DNA from: Opitutales bacterium UBA5694
GTDB taxonomy: Bacteria > Verrucomicrobiota > Verrucomicrobiia > Opitutales > Opitutaceae
NCBI GenBank assembly: GCA_002420185.1
Contig: DIHO01000012.1
Span: forward strand, 62,001 to 126,000
Length of the DNA stretch: 64,000 nucleotides
Direction: 5' to 3'
Shown here: in pieces, positions 35,351 through 45,049 of the stretch
How the letters are laid out: every line of letters begins with the position of its first letter
How positions within the stretch are numbered: position 1 is the first letter of the stretch
Translations under genes and position numbers: made by a program
Notes under the pieces: model-generated
The model's input: only the letters and a program-made list of their open reading frames with translations
Told to the model about the DNA's origin: nothing
Databases searched by the model: none

Positions 35351-35639
35351 AAGGAAACTAAGGGAATATGATTATAAGCCCCTAGCGAATCATCCTAATT
35401 ACAAGTGTTTCTGAGTAATTCATTAACACCATATTCTAATTCAATGATAAATCGGTGCGGACCCGAAGCCACCTGAGCAGTCAATATCCACGCCCCCGAA
35501 GAATATATCTCTCCTGTCTGATTGGCTACTCTTTTCCTTCTCGTCCTCGATCACGAGCGGGGGAAGTTCCAGTCGATTTGGCTCCTGGGGTATAAAGTTT
35601 TTACTGGCTTATTTCGGTAGATCCGACTAAGCCTCGTCT

Positions 35640-36410
35640 ATGAAATATGGAGTTGCGTTCTTATTCTTCACATTTTCGATTTTGTTCGTTTTCTCGCTCA
35701 GCGTTCACGCTCATGACACTCGGGCTTACGAGATGCGCACTTACTACGCACAAGAGGGCAAGTTGGACGACCTGATTTCCCGATTCAGAGACCACACCTG
35801 TGCGTTGTTCGAGCGCTATGGTATTGAGAATGTGGGTTACTGGGTGCCTCAGAATAACACCGAGAATAAGCTGGTTTACATCATTGCATTTCCAAGTCGG
35901 CTAGACCAAGAAAGCATGTGGAAGGCCTTTCAGGAAGACCCAGATTGGAAGGCTGCTGCCCGGGCATCATCCAAGAATGGGCGGTTGATAACGAAAATCG
36001 AATCAGTGTGGCTGGAAACGACTGACTACTCCATGCCGGTCAAAAAGATTCAGGCATCCCCGGATCGCCTGTTCGAGCTGCGGACCTATATCGCCAATGA
36101 TGGGAAGCTGAACCATCTCGACGCTCGTTTCCGCGATCATACCATCGGACTTTTCGAAAAGCATGGCATTGAGAATATCGTATACTTTCACCCGATGGCG
36201 GACCAGAAAGGTGCCACAAATACCCTGATTTACCTGGTCGCCCACGAGAGCGTAGAAGGACGCAAGGCGGCCTTTGGCAAATTCGGTAAGGACGAAGACT
36301 GGAAGTCTGCCAAGGCCTTCTCGGAAGAACGAGCTGGGGGTCGCCTCACCATAAAAGGCGGAGTCAAAGGAGAACTCTTGGTCCCGACCGATTTTTCTTC
36401 GATCAAGTAG
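35640..36410 (+). CDS. Secreted NIPSNAP-family protein, two tandem domains
   Basis: Protein of 256 residues with a signal peptide (1-24). Two NIPSNAP domains follow: AYEMRTYYAQEGKLDDLISR with FRDHTCALFERYGIENVGYW (about 29-70), and FELRTYIANDGKLNHLDAR with FRDHTIGLFEKHGIENIVYF (about 141-185). Each ends with a W-F..DPDWKAA / FGKDEDWKSAK block. The internal duplication is obvious. NIPSNAP proteins have a ferredoxin-like dimeric alpha-beta barrel fold, and their role in these bacteria is unknown. Stands alone, convergent with the next sulfatase. Confidence 0.9.
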   Translation: MKYGVAFLFFTFSILFVFSLSVHAHDTRAYEMRTYYAQEGKLDDLISRFRDHTCALFERYGIENVGYWVPQNNTENKLVYIIAFPSRLDQESMWKAFQEDPDWKAAARASSKNGRLITKIESVWLETTDYSMPVKKIQASPDRLFELRTYIANDGKLNHLDARFRDHTIGLFEKHGIENIVYFHPMADQKGATNTLIYLVAHESVEGRKAAFGKFGKDEDWKSAKAFSEERAGGRLTIKGGVKGELLVPTDFSSIK

Positions 36411-36553
36411 TTCGTGTCACTTGAAGGCCGATTGTATTGTCAATAAGAATTACAAGACTGGAGGAGTTTGTACCTGTAACAGCCATGTATCAAAAGATGG
36501 TTTGATTCTTCAAGGGACGCCGCGGTCTCCTTGTCTTCGAGAAAAGCGGACTG

Positions 36554-38089
36554 TTATTCTTCCAATGTCGATTTCCAGGCGGCGAGCTTTCGTTTCATCG
36601 CTTCCAGACGCTCTTGGTGTAAGGCGGCAAGATCATTGGTTTCGGAAGCGTCGCTATCGAGATTGAATAGGTGGCTATTAGCATGGTGGTTCACAAGTTT
36701 CCACGGGTGCTCAAGCATTGTGCTGCTTTTCCCGAAAGCATTGAATAGAGTCCTTTGTGGATTGCCAGTCTTCGTACCGTTCCAGTATTGGGCTACGCTG
36801 ATTCCATCCATCGATTCGGGTATTGGTTCTCCGGCCAAGCGGAGGAAGCTCGGCGACAGGTCGATGAGGTGGCTAATCATCTCTTGGTCCACCGTTCCGC
36901 GGCGACTGGCTTCGATCCCGGCGGGCCAATGCAGAATGAAGGGAGAGCGAATACCTCCTTCGTAGCTGGTCAGTTTGAAGTAGCGGTAAGGAGTGTTGGA
37001 TACGTTGGCCCAATCGGGGCCGTAGCTTTGAAAGGTTGCTTCATCGCCGGGAGATTCATGCCCTGAAATGCTTACAGGGCGGCCGTCTAGAGTAATTGCC
37101 TCACCGCCGAGACATCCGACCGCATTGTTGTGTGCGATCGATTTCGTGGAGTCCGCACCATTGTCGGTCATGAAACAAATGAGAGTGTTTTCCAATTTTC
37201 CGGTATCTTCTAAGGCCTTGATAACTTTCCCAATCCCACGGTCCATACAATCGACCATTGCGGCATAAACTGCCATGCGTCGCGAATTCAAACTTTGGTT
37301 TAAATCTGACCAAGCACGGTGGCTTGGTTCGGAAAATGAGGCCCCTTGCGGTAGCACGCCAATAGAGTTCATTTTATCGAAACGAGAGCGGCGAATCTCA
37401 TCGAAACTCTTTCCTTCATAGTAGGCTTCGTACTTCGCAATGTCGGCCGGTAAGGCGTGCAGCGGCCAGTGGGGGGCAGTATAAGCCAGGTAGAGAAAGA
37501 AGGGAGACTCTGAGTGCTCGCGAACGTGGTTTCGGATATTCTCCTGAGCGTTATCGCTGATCGCATCGGTCAAGTAGAATTCTTCTCCAATCTCATCGGA
37601 GGCGGACTCCTTACCGCGCATCAGGCTGTAAGGATTAAAATAGCTGACAGCACCGTGTAGATTCCCAAAGTATGTGTCGAATCCAAACTCCAGTGGATTT
37701 CGAGAAGGGTCGTCATGTCGATTTTGATCCAAGTGCCACTTCCCGCTCAGGTAGGTCCGGTAGTCTGCAAGTTTCAACCGGTCTGCGATGGTAGTGGTTT
37801 CTGGTTTCAAGCCGTTCCCAACGGTCACCTTCTGCCAGTACTCGCCAGTTAGAAGGGAAGCACGGGTTGTCCAGCATTTGGACGTATTGTAAAAGTTTGT
37901 GTAACGCAGTCCGTTCTTGGCTAGCCTATCAAGGTTTGGGGTTTCAATCTCACCGCCGAAGCAGCCTATGTCCGAATAACCGAGGTCGTCTGCCAAGATG
38001 ACGATTATGTTCGGTTTGTCATTTCCGAAAGAGAGCAATACGAATCCGAGAGTGAATAAGAGACAGAGAGTTTTGGCTGAAGAAGGCAT
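36554..38089 (-). CDS. S1 sulfatase with atypical CWTTR modification site
   Basis: Secreted sulfatase of 511 residues. Signal peptide 1-23, VILADDLGYSD (Asp 34-35), YLSGKWHLDQNRHDDP, AYTAPHWPLHALP, MTDNGADSTKS, TSYEGGIRSPFILHWP. All core residues are there, but the formylglycine site reads CWTTR (72-76), with Thr where CxPxR has its Pro. Whether the standard maturase accepts this is uncertain; I have an impression of C-W-x-T-R in a related arylsulfatase group, usually with Pro. It stands alone, convergent with the NIPSNAP gene and divergent from the sulfatase at 38383 with 293 bases between. Confidence 0.92.
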   Translation of the reverse strand: MPSSAKTLCLLFTLGFVLLSFGNDKPNIIVILADDLGYSDIGCFGGEIETPNLDRLAKNGLRYTNFYNTSKCWTTRASLLTGEYWQKVTVGNGLKPETTTIADRLKLADYRTYLSGKWHLDQNRHDDPSRNPLEFGFDTYFGNLHGAVSYFNPYSLMRGKESASDEIGEEFYLTDAISDNAQENIRNHVREHSESPFFLYLAYTAPHWPLHALPADIAKYEAYYEGKSFDEIRRSRFDKMNSIGVLPQGASFSEPSHRAWSDLNQSLNSRRMAVYAAMVDCMDRGIGKVIKALEDTGKLENTLICFMTDNGADSTKSIAHNNAVGCLGGEAITLDGRPVSISGHESPGDEATFQSYGPDWANVSNTPYRYFKLTSYEGGIRSPFILHWPAGIEASRRGTVDQEMISHLIDLSPSFLRLAGEPIPESMDGISVAQYWNGTKTGNPQRTLFNAFGKSSTMLEHPWKLVNHHANSHLFNLDSDASETNDLAALHQERLEAMKRKLAAWKSTLEE

Positions 38090-38382
38090 GCGAGATCACC
38101 TTGATATAGTCATAGCAGTAGTCAATCGTGCTCTGCAAGTCTCTAGGCGGAGGTAGAGGTGAGCAAGTTGCAGCACACATAAAAGAGGCCGAATAAAAGA
38201 AAATCCTTTCAATGGAATCCGTTATTTCTGTTTCCTTCAACCCGCATTAAAGGGCTGTCGGTTATGTGGTCAGACTAAACCTTTGACAGAAATATTTCGA
38301 GTAGATTAGACAGGTCGTTAGTAATCTATCATTACCCAAAGTGTAGCAAATATATACGAAGGTATTGAACCCATGTTATTCA

Positions 38383-39963
38383 ATGAAATTGACTCGAATA
38401 TTCCCCGCAGTCGCCTTTGTAATCTTTGGCGTGGCACCGCTAGCGGCAGAAGACCGCCCCAACATCGTCTTTTTCCTTGTCGATGATCTAGGTTGGTCCG
38501 ACGTTGGTTGTTTTGGCTCACCATTTTACGATACGCCAAATATTGATAAACTTGCTGCGGAAGGGGTCCGCTTCACGGATGCCTATGCAGCTTGCCATGT
38601 TTGCTCACCGACACGGGCCAGCATTCTTACGGGGAAATACCCCGCGACCTTGAACCTGACCGATTGGCTCAATGGTCGCTCGGACCGGCCTTATCAGGTC
38701 TTGCAGAATGCTGACAAGGCAATGGCTCTCGACTCTGATGAGACTACTCTAGCTGAGGTTTTGAGGGGGGAAGGCTATGCCACTGCCCTGTTTGGCAAGT
38801 GGCATTTAGGAAGAGGCACCACTCCGACAGCTCATGGCTTTGACCTGCATGTTCCGTACTCCGTGAACTCCAACCTTGGAAGGCTTGGGTTTTACAACCC
38901 GAAAGACATTCCAGGTCTCGATGGCGGAGAGTACGTGACCGATCGCTTGGCGGAACTGGCTGCTAATTATATTGATGTGAACAAGGACAATCCGTTCTTA
39001 TTGTATATGTCTCACTTCTCAGTGCATGACCCTATTCACGGTCGGCCGGATCTGGTTGAGAAGTACAAAAAGAAACTGGCCGCCATGCCGCCTCACCCGG
39101 GACCGGATTTTATACTCGAAGGAAACCCCGACAGTCCGACGAATCCGACTCGAGCGGAGCTGGATGAACTGATCAAGCAGCCGAAGTACCGGGATACCTA
39201 CACGTCTTATGCAAACGACCTCGTAAAGGTAAAGCAGATACAGGACAATGTTGAGTTCGCCGCGATGGTTGAAAGCGTTGATCAAAGCTTGGGTACGCTC
39301 ATGAAAAAACTGAAGGAGCATGCCCTTGAGGATAACACCATCGTTATTTTCATGTCGGACAATGGTGGAATGTCGGTGATGAACGGCACTCCCCATTTCG
39401 AAACTAACAAAGACAAAATTGACACACGAGCTTCCACGTCGAATCTACCACTGCGCGGTGCCAAGGGGTGGCTCTACGAAGGCGGTATTCGCGTTCCTAT
39501 GATCGTTAAATGGCCTCATCAAGGCAAGGCGGGGATTGTCAGCGAAGAGCCGGTAATCAGTACCGACTTTTTCCCTACAATTCTCGAGATGCTTGGGGTA
39601 GAGTACGATGCCAACGGTATCGATGGGAAGAGTTTCACTCGTCTAGTAAAGGGGCATAAAATGAACAGAGGCCCAATATACTGGCATTTTCCTCACTACA
39701 GCAACCATGGGATGCAAAGTCCGGGGGGTGGTATTCGCGACGGCGATTACAAACTGCTAGAATATTTTGAGAACGGAACCGTTCAGCTTTTCAATTTAGC
39801 AAAGGACATCGGGGAGCGTAACGATCTGTCGAAAACGAACGTTCGGAAAACAAAAGAGCTCACAGCGAAACTACACCAATGGCGCAAAAACGTCCGTGCA
39901 CAGATGATGACACCCAATCCGAATTACGACCCGGCAACCGATCTATGGTCAGGAAGACAATAA
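38383..39963 (+). CDS. S1 sulfatase (arylsulfatase A-like)
   Basis: Secreted sulfatase of 526 residues. Signal peptide 1-22, FFLVDDLGWSD (Asp 34-35), formylglycine site CSPTR at 74-78 (ASILTGKYPATLNLTDWL), LFGKWHLGRGTTPTAHGFD, YMSHFSVHDPIHGR, MSDNGGMSVMNGTPH, RGAKGWLYEGGIRVPMIVKW. The TGKYPATLNLTDWL run after the Cys motif is common in marine sulfatases often annotated as galactose- or arylsulfatases. ATG at 38383 was chosen; a TTG six codons upstream is less likely. Divergent from the CWTTR sulfatase. Confidence 0.93.
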   Translation: MKLTRIFPAVAFVIFGVAPLAAEDRPNIVFFLVDDLGWSDVGCFGSPFYDTPNIDKLAAEGVRFTDAYAACHVCSPTRASILTGKYPATLNLTDWLNGRSDRPYQVLQNADKAMALDSDETTLAEVLRGEGYATALFGKWHLGRGTTPTAHGFDLHVPYSVNSNLGRLGFYNPKDIPGLDGGEYVTDRLAELAANYIDVNKDNPFLLYMSHFSVHDPIHGRPDLVEKYKKKLAAMPPHPGPDFILEGNPDSPTNPTRAELDELIKQPKYRDTYTSYANDLVKVKQIQDNVEFAAMVESVDQSLGTLMKKLKEHALEDNTIVIFMSDNGGMSVMNGTPHFETNKDKIDTRASTSNLPLRGAKGWLYEGGIRVPMIVKWPHQGKAGIVSEEPVISTDFFPTILEMLGVEYDANGIDGKSFTRLVKGHKMNRGPIYWHFPHYSNHGMQSPGGGIRDGDYKLLEYFENGTVQLFNLAKDIGERNDLSKTNVRKTKELTAKLHQWRKNVRAQMMTPNPNYDPATDLWSGRQ

Positions 39964-40113
39964 CGCCCGGGGTAGCCCTTTACTTTGGACTTGATCTAGT
40001 AAACTGAAGCTCTTGACCCGGTGTAGTTCTGGATGCGGCTGCGTCTTGCATTGTTCGCAGAACGATGTACGGAAGACGGTTGCTTTAGCTTTGGCTGGTA
40101 GGGCGTGAGCATC

Positions 40114-40153
40114 CCGCTCCGCTGCGACAGTATTATAACAATTACTGGAGCGG
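40114..40153. repeat. Intergenic hairpin element
   Basis: CCGCTCC at 40114-40120 pairs with GGAGCGG at 40147-40153 around a 26-base AT-rich loop. The surrounding text (GGTAGGGCGTGAGCATCCCG, then GGCATTGTGCGAGCC) has the look of dispersed palindromic elements in this phylum, but only one copy is in the window. Confidence 0.35.
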
Positions 40154-40273
40154 CATTGTGCGAGCCATAGCCAGAGTCCGGCGGAAACGGTTGCAGTGTC
40201 CTATCGAGCTAGCCGTGCTCTTCAGGGGCGTCGCTTGCCGCTACCCGCGTGTATTAAAAGTTTGTATTTTCAA

Positions 40274-40429
40274 ATGCGCATCGACCCTCTTCCGTCTTTG
40301 GAAGAAAGGGAATTAATAGAGGTTGCCGATAGAGTCGCTCAAACGAAATATTATGTCACCGACATCGATGAGCTGATGAAGATCCTAGAAACAGTAGATC
40401 AGCGAGAAAACGCGATCATAAATGAGTAG
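40274..40429 (+). CDS. Small hypothetical protein or gene tail
   Basis: 51 residues from ATG 40274: MRIDPLPSLEERELIEVADR, then TKYYVTDIDELMKILETVDQ. Acidic and probably helical. The frame is open further upstream to a GTG at 40196, but that part is Arg-rich and not protein-like. No family recognised; it may be the end of a lost gene. Confidence 0.22.
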   Translation: MRIDPLPSLEERELIEVADRVAQTKYYVTDIDELMKILETVDQRENAIINE

Positions 40430-40893
40430 CTGGAGATTGGTCTGTGCTCGCTAGCGACGCCTATGCGAGACCAGAACGGATCGGTCGTCGCCGTTATGAA
40501 TATTGGTCTTTAAACTCCGTTGATTGGTGAAACGGAGATACTGAAAAAGACACTACTTGCATTGAGTGCTGCCGCAAGCGGACTTAGCACGCATATAATT
40601 CGTTCATAGGTGGAGCCGTTTTCCCACAAGAGGGTAAATTTTATCCAGAAGTGTCAAACGGGCTCCGGCGCGATTTTCATCCAAGTTGGAGAAGGTGACG
40701 CCAATTTGTCCCCACTTGAAAAGTGAGTCGTCCGAATGCATTCCCTATTCAATTCTGATAGCTGAGGCGACATTGATATTCGATCCTAGGAGAATCCTAT
40801 AATTGATAACTCTTTGTTCAATCAGCCTGACCCAGAGAGCGCAATTTGAAAATTCCTTTGCATTTCTAATCCTATTCTTGACTATCGGCACCT

Positions 40894-42384
40894 ATGATCC
40901 GCGACGTTTTCTACCTGCTCATCGCTTTGGCCTCCTCAGTCTTGTTTGCCCATGCTGATCGACCGAACATTCTCTTTATTTCCGTCGACGACATGAACTG
41001 CGACTCTGTTGGTGTTTATGGGAGCCCATTGAAGGACATCACGCCGCATATGGATCGGCTAGCTTCGGAAGGCGTGCGTTTTGAATATGCCCACGTTACG
41101 GTAGGCAACTGCTACCCGGGGCGCAATGTCATGTTTACGGGTCGCACCCCCCATAGTAATCTAGTCGAAGGGTTTTATGCAATCAAGGAGCCGCACTATC
41201 CACACGTCGTTGATCTTATGAAGGAGGGAGGCTACTTTACGGGCATTTTTGGAAAGGAGTCTCACACTACGCCTTATTACCCGTACGCATGGGACATGGA
41301 AATGGCGGAAGGCGTCCGTGAGGAAAACCACATCAAGGACGCGGGGGCCTATTATCGGATGACCGCCAAAGGAATTGCGGCCTCTGAAGACGCGGAAAAG
41401 CCATTCTGCTTGCTGATTAACATTTCCGATCCGCATTTGCCATTCTACCGCTGGAGTCGCCGTCAAGAGATAGAAGATCCCTATGCTCCTAGCCAACTCT
41501 ACACGCCGGAGGAAATTCCAGTTCCGGGCTATCTTCCCGATACGCCTAATGTACGAAGGGAACTGGCCCATTATTACATGTCCGTCAGCAGGGCTGACGA
41601 TTGCCTAGGAGAGACCTTGCGTGCTTTGTCTGAATCAGGGCAGGCGGACGACACTGTTGTCGTTTTTCTTTCCGATCACGGCATGCCGTTCCCCCTTGCC
41701 AAGACGTGTCTATATCATCATAGCACCCGCACGCCTTGGATGGTTCGCTGGCCGGGGCAAATCAAGGCGGGAATCCACGACACTGACCATATGATATCGG
41801 CACTCGACCTCTTGCCGACCTTGCTTGATGTTGCGGGTATTGGCCACCCCAAAGGCCTTGAGGGGCGCTCGTTCTATCAAGTCTTGAAGGGTAAGAAGCA
41901 ACCGGAATTGGATCACGTAATCAAGGAATACAACGAAAGCTCGGGACGTCGTCGTCATCCGATGCGAGCAGTACAAACCAAGCGCTTCAACTATATTTTT
42001 AACCCCTGGGCGGCCGGTGGGCGAAAGTTCCAGGCGGCCGGTCAAGGGACGCTTAGCTACAGAGAGATGGTTACTCTGGCTGAGACGGATCCACCTACAG
42101 CCAAGCTTTTACAGCAATACGACTATCGTGTCGTGGAAGAGTTTTTCGATATAGAGAAGGATCCAGACAATTTGAATAACCTAATCGACAATCCCGATTA
42201 TAAAGACGAGATTGCCGCTCACCGAGCGATGCTAGGCGAGTTTATGGATAAGACCAATGACCCAGTTTTTGCCGCTTTTAGGAAGCGGGAGGACTCGAGT
42301 TATCTCGACGGTTTCGTAGAGGCCCAACAGGCGGAGGCATTCCGGCGCAGGCATGTGACAAAGGAACAGGATCAGAGCAGGTAG
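40894..42384 (+). CDS. S1 sulfatase, SGSH-like, with CYPGR site
   Basis: Secreted sulfatase of 496 residues. Signal peptide 1-21, FISVDDMNCDSVGVYG (Asp 32-33), formylglycine site CYPGR at 73-77, with Gly in the usual Ser/Thr/Ala place, followed by NVMFTGRTPH; IFGKESHTTPYYPY, where GKES replaces GKWH; SDHGMPFPLAKTCLYHHSTR, the hallmark it shares with the SGSH-like pair at 16682 and 18267. The C-terminal half (AQQYDYRVVEEFFDIEKDPD-like region) follows that group as well. It stands alone, with 930 bases before it and 509 after. Confidence 0.93.
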   Translation: MIRDVFYLLIALASSVLFAHADRPNILFISVDDMNCDSVGVYGSPLKDITPHMDRLASEGVRFEYAHVTVGNCYPGRNVMFTGRTPHSNLVEGFYAIKEPHYPHVVDLMKEGGYFTGIFGKESHTTPYYPYAWDMEMAEGVREENHIKDAGAYYRMTAKGIAASEDAEKPFCLLINISDPHLPFYRWSRRQEIEDPYAPSQLYTPEEIPVPGYLPDTPNVRRELAHYYMSVSRADDCLGETLRALSESGQADDTVVVFLSDHGMPFPLAKTCLYHHSTRTPWMVRWPGQIKAGIHDTDHMISALDLLPTLLDVAGIGHPKGLEGRSFYQVLKGKKQPELDHVIKEYNESSGRRRHPMRAVQTKRFNYIFNPWAAGGRKFQAAGQGTLSYREMVTLAETDPPTAKLLQQYDYRVVEEFFDIEKDPDNLNNLIDNPDYKDEIAAHRAMLGEFMDKTNDPVFAAFRKREDSSYLDGFVEAQQAEAFRRRHVTKEQDQSR

Positions 42385-42893
42385 TTTCCTGAATTGCTAT
42401 GAAGTGCAGATTTCGCGGAATACTTGGGTTCTAACAGGATAGTTTTGTAATAGAGAAAGCGTCATCACTATATTGAATAAAGTCGTTTGTAAACGCTTTG
42501 ATATAACTCGCGTAATCAGCCTAGTTGTCGTTTAAATTTTTATTTGTGCAACATGAGTTAACGGGTATTCACCGATAGGCTCGCATCCTCTAAATATTCT
42601 GGGACGTACCTCTCCTATTGAAATTTAAAATCGATAGCTATTAGCACGGTTACAATTCTCGAAACAAAGAGGTCTAGGCCTTTCTTTTAGTATCAATCGT
42701 GGGATCGTACTCAATGCTTTAACCTAGTAGGGACAATCCGGTCAACCTACCTGACATTGGGATTGTTGCGTCGCTAGTTGGGCGTTTTTCAATAGAGGCA
42801 GTTGCCTGTTGGGACGCACGCATTCCCACATTCTAAACTTCGTCTCAGGCTATAATGGTTTAGCCCTTGAAGGTTTTCTAACGGCTCGCGGTT
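42385..42893. other. 509-base convergent gap, nothing recognised
   Basis: Lies between the 3' ends of a sulfatase and a Gfo/Idh/MocA gene. Both strands are rich in stops. A cre-like TTGTAAACGCTTTGAT near 42488 has no gene start nearby and is probably chance. Confidence 0.4.
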
Positions 42894-44324
42894 TTACAGC
42901 TTGTAGAACTCTTCCCAGCCTTTGCGCGGATTAGGGTCGAGAAGTGCGTTGGCGGTTTTACTATTGGTGATGCTTCGGGTTTTTGGGTTGAACTTAATCG
43001 TGCCTCCAAGTCGCTGCGCGATCACTCCGAGATTGAAGACCTGCGTGAGTTCTCCACTTACCCGGAAAGGAGAACGCGACTCTTCTTCGCCCTTACATGC
43101 CAAAAGAAAATTGGCGTAATGATTCGAGTTCTTGCCACTGATGCGAGGTAGGATTTCCCGAATTTCCATGAACTTCTTTTGCGGCACCACTCGAAGGGCA
43201 TCCGAGTGGCTACCCCCAGCGAATGTGAGGTCTTTGCCGTATATGACTTTTCCTGGTTTGTTGACATCAAGTGGTTTGAACCTCTTTTTACCCGTATCGG
43301 GGCTCTTGGTGTATTCTCCCAGTTCCTTCTCAACCTCTGGCAGATTCTCGACACCGTCGTACCAATTGACCTTACACGCAGGCATTTCCTTTCGTTTGGC
43401 AAACTGGAATTCAATAGTGGAGGCTTGAGGGAAGACAAAGTCATTGGCTCCATCTCGTTTTATCGCGGATATTTTGTGAGGAAGCCCTAGCTTTAGGAAT
43501 CGATGTGCAGTATCCAAAATATGAGGACCCCAATCTCCAAATGCTCCGCTACCGTAGTCGTACCAACTTCGCCATTCCTGTGGGTGAAGCCTGTCGCTGA
43601 AAGGATGTTCGGGCCCACTGCAAAACCAAGTGTCCCAATCCATAGCTTCGGGGAGTGGTTGACTAGGGTATTGGGTCACTGATTCGCCCCAGCCATGCCA
43701 GCGTCGATCCTTGTTCATAAACGCACTAATTCGCTCAACGTCTTTGATGATTCCCGCCTCAGTCCAGGATTTGAATTGAAAGTAGTTGGCTCCGGAGTGG
43801 CCTTGATTGCCCATTTGAGTGACCACGCCGCTACGGTCCGCTAGGTCGATTAGACGCTCGCATTGCCCGAATGTGTGGGCCAGCGGTTTTTCAACGTAAA
43901 CATGCTTACCTAGCGACATAGCAAGCATGGCAATGCAGAAGTGAGAGTGGTCTGGAGTGGCGATCAGCACGGCGTCAATCTCGTCGCTCATCTCGTCGAA
44001 CATCTTTCGGAAATCGGTGAAACGCCGCGCCTTGGAATGATTTGTTTGAGATTCTTGCGTATGTGTCCCTTTCAAATCAACATCGCAAAGTGCTACCACG
44101 TTACAGTGGCCAGAAGCGAAGAGGTTGCTTAAATCGCCTCTTCCCTGATTGCCTATTCCAATAGCCGCGAGGTTGACGAGCTCGCTAGGTGGAAGCTGGT
44201 CGTCGCTCGACTTCTGACCAAAGACGAAATGGCTTGGCAAGATAGAAAACGAGGCGAAAAGCGTCGACCGCTTTAAGAATCTTCTACGGTTGAGGGTATT
44301 GGTGGGATTCTTCATGGGGCTCAT
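42894..44324 (-). CDS. Tat-exported Gfo/Idh/MocA oxidoreductase
   Basis: Protein of 476 residues with a Tat leader (LNRRRFLKRSTLFASFSIL, twin Arg at about 13-14). Rossmann domain follows: VNLAAIGIGNQGRGDLSN, VVALCDVD, VLIATPDHSHFCIAML, GKHVYVEKPLAHTFGQCERL with the canonical EKP lysine, VTQMGNQGHSG. The C-terminal domain has WDTWFCSGPEHPF and GSGAFGDWGPHILDTAHRFL. This secreted type is widespread in Verrucomicrobia and Bacteroidetes, and some members act on sugars in the periplasm as glycosidase- or epimerase-like NAD-dependent enzymes. Stands alone between two long gaps. An ATG three codons downstream is an alternative start. Confidence 0.92.
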   Translation of the reverse strand: MSPMKNPTNTLNRRRFLKRSTLFASFSILPSHFVFGQKSSDDQLPPSELVNLAAIGIGNQGRGDLSNLFASGHCNVVALCDVDLKGTHTQESQTNHSKARRFTDFRKMFDEMSDEIDAVLIATPDHSHFCIAMLAMSLGKHVYVEKPLAHTFGQCERLIDLADRSGVVTQMGNQGHSGANYFQFKSWTEAGIIKDVERISAFMNKDRRWHGWGESVTQYPSQPLPEAMDWDTWFCSGPEHPFSDRLHPQEWRSWYDYGSGAFGDWGPHILDTAHRFLKLGLPHKISAIKRDGANDFVFPQASTIEFQFAKRKEMPACKVNWYDGVENLPEVEKELGEYTKSPDTGKKRFKPLDVNKPGKVIYGKDLTFAGGSHSDALRVVPQKKFMEIREILPRISGKNSNHYANFLLACKGEEESRSPFRVSGELTQVFNLGVIAQRLGGTIKFNPKTRSITNSKTANALLDPNPRKGWEEFYKL

Positions 44325-44435
44325 CTTATCGATTGGAATTAGTTGGTTAGAGTCTATATTTGATCGGTAGGATTAAAGCAGATATTCATGATATCAAGGT
44401 AGAACTTTCCGGGTCTAAGCCGAGGGGCAGGGAGA

Positions 44436-44750
44436 ATGCCAGTTGATTGGGATCTACCGGGGAGAAGGCAGAGATATTTTAACGTAGAAAATTATCTGGA
44501 GAGGAATTTGGCTATCGGCCATCCGTCGGCTGATGATCCACCGGTTTTTATGGAATATGGGATGGCATTCGGGGATCCGATTTCTGAAGGCGATCGAACA
44601 TTCGCTTTAAATGTTCATTAGGTCGTGTTTTGGCAAACTTTGAAAAGGAAACTCGACGTGCTAAGGGTGGAGGCTCCTCTGAACTGCTCAGGTATTGATA
44701 CAATGTATCCGTTAGTGGCCACCTTCTTCATGGGCAAATTAGTCAACTAG
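44436..44750 (+). pseudogene. Alpha/beta-hydrolase C-terminal remnant with in-frame stop
   Basis: One plus-strand frame, broken by a TAG at 44619-44621, reads DWDLPGRRQRYFNVENYLER, IGHPSADDPPVFMEYGMAF and TFALNVH, then after the stop VVFWQTLKRKLDVLRVEA and YPLVATFFMGKLVN. The D-D-P-P-V-F and N-V-H...L-K-x-x-L-D blocks look like the end of an esterase/dienelactone-hydrolase type protein, where the Asp and His regions lie. The nucleophile half is missing. An intact alpha/beta hydrolase of another branch follows 300 bases later. Confidence 0.42.
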
Positions 44751-45049
44751 GTTTTAAACTGAGAGTAGGAAAATCACTAGGCCTAATTTATTGATAATTT
44801 GGATACTAGTTTCAAAAATAAATGTACTACATGGTTCAGACTTGGGATTTTTAAGGGTTAAGCATCAATTTTTGCTTCCTGCTAATTTTTTGTGAACGAT
44901 TCGACAGTTTAATTGGCAACTAAAGTGTAATCTAACTCGAGTTGAAACGGGCACATTTTTCTTCGATTGAAGTATTGGCTTGCAGGGGTGTCGGATTCAG
45001 GTGTTACTTTCCTCAGATTGATTCGAAGGTTCGCTCGGAAGATTATCCC

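Larger units (their letters stand above)
39964..40893. other. 930-base gap, no confident gene
   Basis: Contains a hairpin-forming repeat (40114-40153), a small open frame (40274-40429), and on the minus strand around 40604-40748 a coding-like piece reading DDSLFKWGQIGVTFSNLDEN and ARLTLLDKIYPLVGKRLHL before a stop. The latter looks like the tail of a lost gene whose family I do not recognise. No promoter or RNA gene can be supported. Confidence 0.3.

Noticed and set aside
36531..36965. 144-codon plus-strand frame at the end of the CWTTR sulfatase
   Set aside because: Antisense to a gene with clear sulfatase motifs; Arg/Ser-rich translation typical of a shadow frame.
42486..42506. cre/LacI-like palindrome TTGTAAACGCTTTGAT
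   Set aside because: It sits in a convergent gap between two 3' ends, with no gene start to control; one mismatch to the consensus is likely by chance in AT-rich sequence.
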